DNA of 44,674 nucleotides from a virus. This document shows, piece by piece, positions 39,659-44,674 of this stretch (the first letter of the stretch is position 1; each line of letters begins with the position of its first letter). The position numbers and the translations under genes are program-made. Location of the stretch: positions 1 to 44,674 of the IMG/VR virus record IMGVR_UViG_3300031578_003644. One strand, written 5' to 3'. The notes below the pieces were generated by a model, which was given only the letters and a program-made list of their open reading frames with translations, ran no database searches and was not told the origin of the DNA.

Positions 39659-39828
39659 GTGAGGAATGTAATAACTGTGGCTGGAAGAAGGAGATGAGAA
39701 AACACTTAAAGTCTAATTGGTTTTATGGGATTAAGAAAATATATGAAGGGGAATGTGAACACTGTTCATTAAATCAGTTTGGTACACCAGTAGTTAGACG
39801 GAGTTGGAGGAAGATAGATGGTAGATAA
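39652..39828 (+). CDS. Small zinc-ribbon protein, 58 aa
   Basis: The peptide starts MVSEECNNCGWKKEMRKHLK and later has CEHC, so two CxxC pairs form a probable zinc ribbon; the tail is basic (RRSWRKIDGR). It overlaps the GT4 stop by 7 nt and the next gene by 11 nt. Function is unknown. Confidence 0.6.
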   Translation: MVSEECNNCGWKKEMRKHLKSNWFYGIKKIYEGECEHCSLNQFGTPVVRRSWRKIDGR

Positions 39829-40063
39829 TAATATAAAGTTCCCAGATTGGAACGGTCATCCTAGTACACCACATTATTATAAAGATGAGGTTGATGCTTG
39901 GTTCAAACGATGTATAGAGGGTTTTCCTATATATATTGATGAGGACGAAACAGCAAAATCTCTCAGAGAGACTGTTGGTGAACACATCGCAACTGATTAT
40001 GATTTTGCTATACCATATTGGTTCTTGAAGTGGTTTGAACAGTTTAAGGATGATGAACAATGA
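39818..40063 (+). CDS. Hypothetical protein, 81 aa
   Basis: The protein is acidic and aromatic-rich (IKFPDWNGHPSTPHYYKDEV and IPYWFLKWFEQFKDDEQ). No domain is recognised. It overlaps both neighbours and belongs to a string of four small coupled genes that bridge glycan and tail modules. Confidence 0.55.
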   Translation: MVDNNIKFPDWNGHPSTPHYYKDEVDAWFKRCIEGFPIYIDEDETAKSLRETVGEHIATDYDFAIPYWFLKWFEQFKDDEQ

Positions 40064-40221
40064 GTGATGAAAAGGTAAAGTCCGAGGTTCTATATAAGAA
40101 GATTATTGAAACCATGGATAAGAAGACTGAGATATTACTTAGCACCGAATCATCTACTGATGAAGGTGCATGGGATTTGTTTACCAAGTTAAAGAAGGAG
40201 ATGAATATAGATGAGTCTTGA
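40060..40221 (+). CDS. Small helical acidic protein, 53 aa
   Basis: MSDEKVKSEVLYKKIIETMD continues as an amphipathic helix to KKEMNIDES. ATGA coupling on the left and an 11-nt overlap on the right support it. Function is unknown. Confidence 0.5.
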   Translation: MSDEKVKSEVLYKKIIETMDKKTEILLSTESSTDEGAWDLFTKLKKEMNIDES

Positions 40222-40483
40222 AGATAGTCCTGACCCGGAACCTAGCGTATTCGAGTTAGGGGATAAAGTTGTTCAGCTTCCACCAGATAAAGCTAATCTG
40301 CTTATGCATGGTCCTAACATATATCTTATGAACGGTGGGTCACGTAACATGTATTATTATGTTCAGGTGTTCGACCCAGTTATACGTGGACAAGGCGCTG
40401 ACAAGCCACCCACTATTGAACGTGAGGGGTACACCATAGTAAAGTTCATACCAATAAGTAGACGTGACGAATTAGCCCCATAA
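40211..40483 (+). CDS. Hypothetical protein, 90 aa
   Basis: After an acidic, Pro-rich start (SLEDSPDPEPSVFELGDKVV) the protein is beta-rich (YLMNGGSRNMYYYVQVFDPV). It is the last of the coupled small genes before the tail module promoter. It may be a virion or assembly accessory protein; no family is recognised. Confidence 0.55.
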   Translation: MSLEDSPDPEPSVFELGDKVVQLPPDKANLLMHGPNIYLMNGGSRNMYYYVQVFDPVIRGQGADKPPTIEREGYTIVKFIPISRRDELAP

Positions 40484-40489
40484 CTTAAC

Positions 40490-40501
40490 CTATATTATAT
40501 T
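40490..40501 (+). promoter_or_regulatory. TATA-like box of the head-tail joining genes
   Basis: An AT-rich CTATATTATATT-type element is centred about 33 nt before ATG 40529. No ribosome-binding site is seen before that ATG. Confidence 0.4.
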
Positions 40502-40528
40502 GTGTATGCCTACATAATATGAACAGTT

Positions 40529-41269
40529 ATGACGTATACTCCAATATGGGTTACAGAGTCTGGTCTAGAAGCCATTATACAGGTAGACCTACACAGTGGC
40601 ACTCATCCTAACCTTAATGAATGCCTAGATATGGCTGAGGAGGTTGAGGTTGGTATGGAGGCGCGTGCTCTTGGCAGCCATAGTTCTCCGATTCTATTCA
40701 AGTTTGATGTAACCCCTGGGACCACCCTCATCAGAGATTCAGTGGGTTGGGTGATGGCTGGCAGCCCAGCTATGACTAGGGGTATAGCGGTGGTTCCTCC
40801 ATATACTCCAATACTGTCTGTGGTTAGTGGTACGCTAAGCAGGAACAAAGCATCACTCATAAGTGCAACCAGTTGGGAGGTTCTGGCTGAAGGACCGGGG
40901 GTTAGTACGGACTTTATCATTCTTAAGCGTAGGAGTAAGACTGGTAAATATAATGGGTATGCTCTATACTTCTATTCCTCTAAAGCACCGTATGGTGGGT
41001 ATCAGACTCTTAGGGCTACTATTATGTATGGGCATAACGTTGACACTGAGATACTGAAGGAGTATGCTAACCTTAAGACTGCTGTTAAAGTCATAGAGTC
41101 CAGAACACGTTCTGCTGAACCTGTGGGTATTGCTGCGTATACTATGGGTGATACTCAGTCATTCATTAACACTGACTTCTCCTCTCAGATGGATACCATC
41201 ACCAGAAGAATAGAGGAGATTGAGAGACTGTATCTCCCCAATAAAATGATAAGTGTTGCCGTGATGTAG
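40529..41269 (+). CDS. Putative head-tail connector protein, 246 aa
   Basis: The protein is of mixed alpha-beta composition, ending in a helix (MDTITRRIEEIERLYLP). It is first in the block adaptor - terminator - tail tube - gp10-like - chaperones - tape measure. That order suggests a head-completion/adaptor protein that joins the portal to the tail. No sequence motif proves it. The next gene begins directly after its stop. Confidence 0.5.
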   Translation: MTYTPIWVTESGLEAIIQVDLHSGTHPNLNECLDMAEEVEVGMEARALGSHSSPILFKFDVTPGTTLIRDSVGWVMAGSPAMTRGIAVVPPYTPILSVVSGTLSRNKASLISATSWEVLAEGPGVSTDFIILKRRSKTGKYNGYALYFYSSKAPYGGYQTLRATIMYGHNVDTEILKEYANLKTAVKVIESRTRSAEPVGIAAYTMGDTQSFINTDFSSQMDTITRRIEEIERLYLPNKMISVAVM

Positions 41270-41707
41270 ATGACTTCATATGAGACTGAGTTAGATGAAA
41301 TCATAGATGCATTAGAGGCTGTAGTGGTTGGGTGTACTAGCTTCACTGCTGACTCTACGTTCTTTGACTATGCTAGGAGAGAGGACTATGAAGCATATAA
41401 CCCCATCTGTCTGCTTAGCCTACAGAGAGACGAGGAGACTGTTCTAGGTCCAGGAGTAACACGACATAACCTGCTGTTTCAGGCACGTATAACTCATACT
41501 GGTACTGGGACTAAAACTAATCTAACTAATCTGGTTAGTTATGTTGGTGAGATTGTTGATGCTATAGAAGCTGATAGGCATATCGGTAGCACATATGCTG
41601 AGAACACTGAAGTTGTTAACGTTAACTATAGTCAGAGTTCTCCAAGTAGCATGGTTATATACGCTGCTTTCATGGATATCTACGTGTACGCTATACGTAA
41701 TTATTGA
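41270..41707 (+). CDS. Putative tail-terminator/head-tail joining protein, 145 aa
   Basis: Size, the alpha-start (TSYETELDEIIDALEAVVVG) and the beta-rich remainder (HNLLFQARITHTGTG, MVIYAAFMDIYVYAI) match the small tail-terminator/neck proteins coded just before the tail tube in siphoviruses. It begins directly after the preceding stop. The call rests on order and secondary-structure pattern only. Confidence 0.55.
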   Translation: MTSYETELDEIIDALEAVVVGCTSFTADSTFFDYARREDYEAYNPICLLSLQRDEETVLGPGVTRHNLLFQARITHTGTGTKTNLTNLVSYVGEIVDAIEADRHIGSTYAENTEVVNVNYSQSSPSSMVIYAAFMDIYVYAIRNY

Positions 41708-41718
41708 GACATCACAAA
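41703..41718. promoter_or_regulatory. Dispersed 16-bp near-palindrome, copy 8 (tail tube promoter region)
   Basis: ATTGAGACATCACAAA overlaps the stop of the tail-terminator gene and lies just upstream of the AT-rich element preceding the tail tube gene. It could act as an operator there. Confidence 0.55.
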
Positions 41719-41730
41719 TACATCCTTTAT

Positions 41731-41742
41731 CTTTATTATATT
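41731..41742 (+). promoter_or_regulatory. TATA-like element before the tail tube gene
   Basis: CTTTATTATATT lies 58-69 nt before ATG 41800, which would give a leader of about 35 nt. That leader contains an AGAGAG purine run as a possible ribosome-binding site. Confidence 0.4.
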
Positions 41743-41799
41743 GAGTGAAGCATATCACTGTTAGACAGCTAAACATAAACAAAAAAAGAGAGATGTAAA

Positions 41800-42834
41800 A
41801 TGGCTGAAAAGTATATTTCGATCCAATCAGAGGCATCAGGGTATGGTACACTATCCACTGGTGCAGAACGAGTGTTCTTTAAGATACTCAGTGAAACCGT
41901 TCATAGTAGACGGGATGACTTCTACCCTGAGACACAGGCATATTGGACTCCTGAATCGTATGTTCGTGGTCCATCAAGCGTTGGTGGTGACATAGAGGTT
42001 CTTGTAGAGCCTTACCAGTTCACTAAGTTGCTTGTATATCATCTTGGTACACCATCCACATCCACAGTGTTAAGTGGGACTGTGTACGCACACGCATTCT
42101 CATACGGTGGAACAGAGAAGGTAAGTCTAAGTGGTTTACAGAGCTTCACCTTAGTAAAGGGTGATAGTGTAGAGAAGGATAGACAGTTTGATGGTACTTT
42201 CATTACTGATATAGAGACGGAGGCTAGGGCAGCTGAGGTTGTGGCTGGCACTATATCTGTGGTAGGTAAGGGCAGTGAATCGCTTATCACCGCTAGTAGT
42301 GCTAACTATATTACATATTCAGGTAGGAGATACTTAACGTTCGCTGATGCAAGTGTGATGACTGTTGGTGGAAGCAGTAGGTTGACTGCTGACCCTACGA
42401 TAGAGTCATTCACGTTAAGGCTTCCTAGAGGATACGATACTGAGCATAGAAGGTTAGGTAGCCCATATATAGCAGCCCAGACATTGCACGGAGTAGCTAT
42501 ACCTGAAGGAACTATGGACTTTACGTTCACTAATAAGGATGAGCATGAGAGGTTCCTAAGCCATGTAGGTGCCACCTCTATTGGAGCACAATCAGGGTTC
42601 ATAACCGTGTTGACTCTTGCCGGTGATACGATATCATCTGGATACACCGATCAGATAACGATTAGCATACCTGAAACCCGTTACACAGCATCAGAGGCAG
42701 CCGTTACTGGCAGAGATAGGATTGTGCAGACAGTTAACTATAGGGGTAACTACCATGCGTTAAGTGGGCACTCTGTGATGATCACTGTTCAGAACGCTAC
42801 AAGTGCATACACTACTCTGACTAATGCTCTGTAA
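41800..42834 (+). CDS. Major tail tube protein
   Basis: The 344-aa protein is almost entirely beta: Gly/Ser/Thr-rich with strands such as GGDIEVLVEPYQFTKLLVYH and GTMDFTFTNKDEHERFL. The motif order (DIE-L-VEP...LL-HLG) and its position before gp10-like and chaperone genes fit siphoviral tail tube proteins, which form the hexameric ring stack. A likely Ig-like insert lies near the middle. It starts from its own promoter after a 92-nt gap. Confidence 0.75.
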   Translation: MAEKYISIQSEASGYGTLSTGAERVFFKILSETVHSRRDDFYPETQAYWTPESYVRGPSSVGGDIEVLVEPYQFTKLLVYHLGTPSTSTVLSGTVYAHAFSYGGTEKVSLSGLQSFTLVKGDSVEKDRQFDGTFITDIETEARAAEVVAGTISVVGKGSESLITASSANYITYSGRRYLTFADASVMTVGGSSRLTADPTIESFTLRLPRGYDTEHRRLGSPYIAAQTLHGVAIPEGTMDFTFTNKDEHERFLSHVGATSIGAQSGFITVLTLAGDTISSGYTDQITISIPETRYTASEAAVTGRDRIVQTVNYRGNYHALSGHSVMITVQNATSAYTTLTNAL

Positions 42835-42854
42835 TCTCAGTAGAGGTGTAACGA

Positions 42855-43361
42855 GTGTCATACACGGTAGAGATAGATGTCCCCGTACAGGAACTTAGGG
42901 AGTTTCATGGTGATGTAGTTAAGGCTGTGGATGATTGGAAGAAGGAGATCATGCTTGGTCTTAAGAAGGAGAGTATGAGGCAGTCTAGGATATACGTTAA
43001 GGACAGGATGCCTAAAGGTGGTGCTTACACTAGACGCATTCAGTGGAGAACAGTAGAGAGTGGCCCCAAGGATTACATCAGTGAACTCTTCAATGATCAT
43101 CAGTGGGCTGAGGCTGTTGAGGAGGGTACTAAGCCTCATCCTATTACAAGCAATAAGCTGATGACTGCCCGACCTCTGCTAAGTATGAGAGGTGATAAGA
43201 GTAGGCCATGGGGCGTCAAATATGGTACTGGCGTTGTTCGTGGTAAACACTTTGAGCATCCTGGGTCTAGGGCTTTCTGGATATTCAGGGACACCGCTAC
43301 TCGTATGGGAGCTGTCGCAGGTAAGATTGTGAACGATGCGTTCAGGAGGGTAAAGATATGA
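42855..43361 (+). CDS. HK97 gp10-like tail/neck protein
   Basis: The 168-aa protein contains helices at the start (LREFHGDVVKAVDDWKKEIM) and the family-like blocks WAEAVEEGTKPHPI and HFEHPGSRAFWIFRDT, typical of HK97_gp10 tail-completion proteins. The start is GTG 42855. Placement after the tail tube rather than before it is a small departure from the common order. Confidence 0.72.
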   Translation: MSYTVEIDVPVQELREFHGDVVKAVDDWKKEIMLGLKKESMRQSRIYVKDRMPKGGAYTRRIQWRTVESGPKDYISELFNDHQWAEAVEEGTKPHPITSNKLMTARPLLSMRGDKSRPWGVKYGTGVVRGKHFEHPGSRAFWIFRDTATRMGAVAGKIVNDAFRRVKI

Positions 43362-43690
43362 GTAATGAACTAATGGTTTCCACGCCTGAAGACTACGTGA
43401 GGTTAACCACTAAGCTTGTCTCTGTGACAAGTGGTGCTGTGTTCAGTGTTAGAGCTATGAATGCTTCCTCAATGGTATATCTGTTAAGCGTTATGCCGGA
43501 GGGAGGGTTCGTTGGTAATCTAGGACTATACGAATTTGTTAAGGAACACTTCGTAGACTTGGTTAAGTATGCTATACAGCCTAACGTGGTTGCTCCTAAG
43601 CTTGATGATGATCAGCTATTCTTCTTAGATGTAGTTGATCTTCTAACTGGACTTATGGATATCAGTGGCTTCGATGTGGGTGACTCATAG
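43358..43690 (+). CDS. Putative tail assembly chaperone (gpG-like)
   Basis: The small protein (110 aa) is placed between tail tube and tape measure, with MVSTPEDYVRLTTKLVSVTS and a helical end (FLDVVDLLTGLMD). This is the expected location of the tail chaperone pair. Its ATG overlaps the gp10-like stop (ATGA). A second ORF overlaps its end in the +1 frame, see 43665. Confidence 0.6.
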   Translation: MSNELMVSTPEDYVRLTTKLVSVTSGAVFSVRAMNASSMVYLLSVMPEGGFVGNLGLYEFVKEHFVDLVKYAIQPNVVAPKLDDDQLFFLDVVDLLTGLMDISGFDVGDS

Positions 43691-43943
43691 AGGACTCCTT
43701 AGTAGGGATATGGCTATGATGCTTGATGCTATAGGTAAACGGTATGGTGTACGCCCAAGTTCTATAGTTGGGTTAGACCCCTCTCTAGGGGCGTCTGTAC
43801 TGTTTGACATCCAAGTGTTAAGCATCGTATCTGAGATTGAGAGTGAGGCGAACACTGTGGGTGGTAAGATAGATGCTAAGCGTAGGCAGTGGTCACCAGA
43901 GTTTAAGCGTGAGATAGAGGAGCAGGGGTTAAGATGGCGTTAG
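43665..43943 (+). CDS. Putative second tail assembly chaperone (gpT-like)
   Basis: The frame is +1 (equivalently -2) relative to the preceding gene, and overlaps it by 26 nt. The overlap window, 43642-43690, is open in both frames. RGLLSRDMAMMLDAIGKRYG, VRPSSIVG and FDIQVLSIVSEIESE fit the helical T-part of gpGT. It may be made from GTG 43665 or ATG 43674, or as a frameshift fusion. Phages use -1 as well as +1 and -2 shifts here. No obvious slippery heptamer is visible. Confidence 0.6.
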   Translation: MASMWVTHRGLLSRDMAMMLDAIGKRYGVRPSSIVGLDPSLGASVLFDIQVLSIVSEIESEANTVGGKIDAKRRQWSPEFKREIEEQGLRWR

Positions 43944-44674
43944 CACGTAAGGATGTAACAATTAGATTCAAGTTGAAGGATGAGTTTACTGGGGACTTTG
44001 ATAAGATATCTAAACGGTTTGAGAAAGGATTAACAAGGATAACTACTACCACCAGCAGGGTTCATACTGAGTTAGGTAAAAGTATTAGGCAGACTCAGGT
44101 GTTCACCCAGACACAGAAGACATTAGAGAGGCAACTACAGGATGCTCAGAATGCATTAGCTGGTTGGGGTCGTAAGGTTGGGTTCACTGGATTCATTATA
44201 TCGTATACTGCTAGACGCATCATAGACTCTGTTGGAGGCATGATTAACCAGTTCCTAGATGTAGGTAGAGCCATGGCTGACACTGAGAAAGCTACTGGTT
44301 GGCTTGCTGAGACTATGGAGAAGCTTGCTATAGCTGGGTTGCTTACTCAGGAGAAGGGAGCACAAGTTATAGGTATATTCCAGAGATGGTGGGAAGTATC
44401 TGTTGACCTTGAAGGTAAGCTTGCTCTACTTGATATAACTTTAACATCTATCAAGACATCTATAGCTGAAGGAATAAACGAGGGTCTTGCTGACATGCAG
44501 GCCAAGTTGGATGGCATAGATTGGGATACATTTAATGAGCAAGTAAAAGAGGCAGCCAAATCATTAACTGAGGACTTGTGGGAAGCCCTAGAGATAGTTA
44601 TAGGAGAAGATGAGGAGGGTGGACTTACAGAGTTCGGTTCAAAACTAAAGTCCGTATCAAACTTCTTAGGAGGG
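43934..44674 (+). CDS. Tape-measure protein, N-terminal part (runs off the window)
   Basis: The open frame from ATG 43934 continues for 247 codons to the last base. MALARKDVTIRFKLKDEFTG and later segments (TETTTSRVH-like coil, TLERQLQDAQNALAGWGRKV) are helical and coiled-coil. They are followed by a hydrophobic stretch (GFTGFIISYTARRIIDSVGG), the usual layout of tape-measure N-termini. It should set tail length and be threaded through the tube. The start overlaps the preceding stop. The C-terminus is missing only because of the window edge. Confidence 0.78.
   Translation, partial: MALARKDVTIRFKLKDEFTGDFDKISKRFEKGLTRITTTTSRVHTELGKSIRQTQVFTQTQKTLERQLQDAQNALAGWGRKVGFTGFIISYTARRIIDSVGGMINQFLDVGRAMADTEKATGWLAETMEKLAIAGLLTQEKGAQVIGIFQRWWEVSVDLEGKLALLDITLTSIKTSIAEGINEGLADMQAKLDGIDWDTFNEQVKEAAKSLTEDLWEALEIVIGEDEEGGLTEFGSKLKSVSNFLGG

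Noticed and set aside
1-44674. Integrase, CRISPR array, transposase or DNA polymerase
   Set aside because: Looked for by motif and repeat pattern on both strands and not seen in this window. They could lie outside it.

Overview
The window looks like about 45 kb of a tailed, siphovirus-like virus of an archaeon. It carries a nearly complete head module (large terminase, portal, prohead protease with scaffold, HK97-fold major capsid protein) and the start of a long-tail module (head-tail completion proteins, tail tube, two tail-assembly-chaperone ORFs, and a tape-measure protein that runs off the right end). Archaeal affiliation rests on AT-rich TATA-box promoters about 25-30 nt upstream of start codons that lack a Shine-Dalgarno sequence (leaderless pattern), a RadA-like recombinase with an N-terminal helix-hairpin-helix, and an XPF/ERCC4-type nuclease. 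The exact host cannot be read from the sequence. No integrase, DNA polymerase, tRNA, CRISPR array or transposase was seen.

Layout. 1-452: gene-poor, AC/TG-skewed left end with short direct repeats. 453-7317 and 7867-10486: two leftward operons of early and replication genes, mostly coupled through ATGA, TAATG or TTGA overlaps. They encode a ParB-like protein, ERCC4 nuclease, RadA-like recombinase, metallophosphoesterase, several wHTH/SANT regulators, a papain-like peptidase and many tiny zinc-ribbon proteins. Between the operons lies a 549-bp gene-free block packed with inverted repeats (7318-7866), the best candidate for an origin or control region. 10580-15727: rightward packaging and head genes. 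15763-19961: a first glycan cassette. 20084-25669: protease/scaffold, capsid, a possible holin, fibre-like and lectin-like proteins. 25784-39658: a second, large glycan cassette. 39652-40483: small genes. 40529-44674: head-tail joining and tail genes.

Working together. The glycan genes can be read as a partial pathway: NDP-sugar synthesis (RmlA-like), 4,6-dehydration or epimerisation (two SDRs), oxidation (UDP-sugar dehydrogenase), amination (DegT family), N-formylation or N-acylation (formyltransferase, LbH transferase), glycosyl transfer (six glycosyltransferases) and methylation (six methyltransferase domains, three fused in one protein). They interrupt the virion gene order, so modification of virion proteins or of the host surface is plausible (inference).

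Most distinctive signal. A 16-bp near-palindrome, TTTGNGACATCNCAAA, occurs at eight places spread over 38 kb, inside genes in all three codon phases and also in intergenic DNA. One copy covers the start codon of the ParB-like gene and another abuts the RadA promoter. This resembles a viral ParB-parS-like system or a distributed operator set. Other notable points are a phased T TTT TTA slippery heptamer with an open -1 extension, and a glycosyltransferase gene whose only plausible start is ATA, directly behind a freestanding LAGLIDADG-type gene with its own leaderless promoter.
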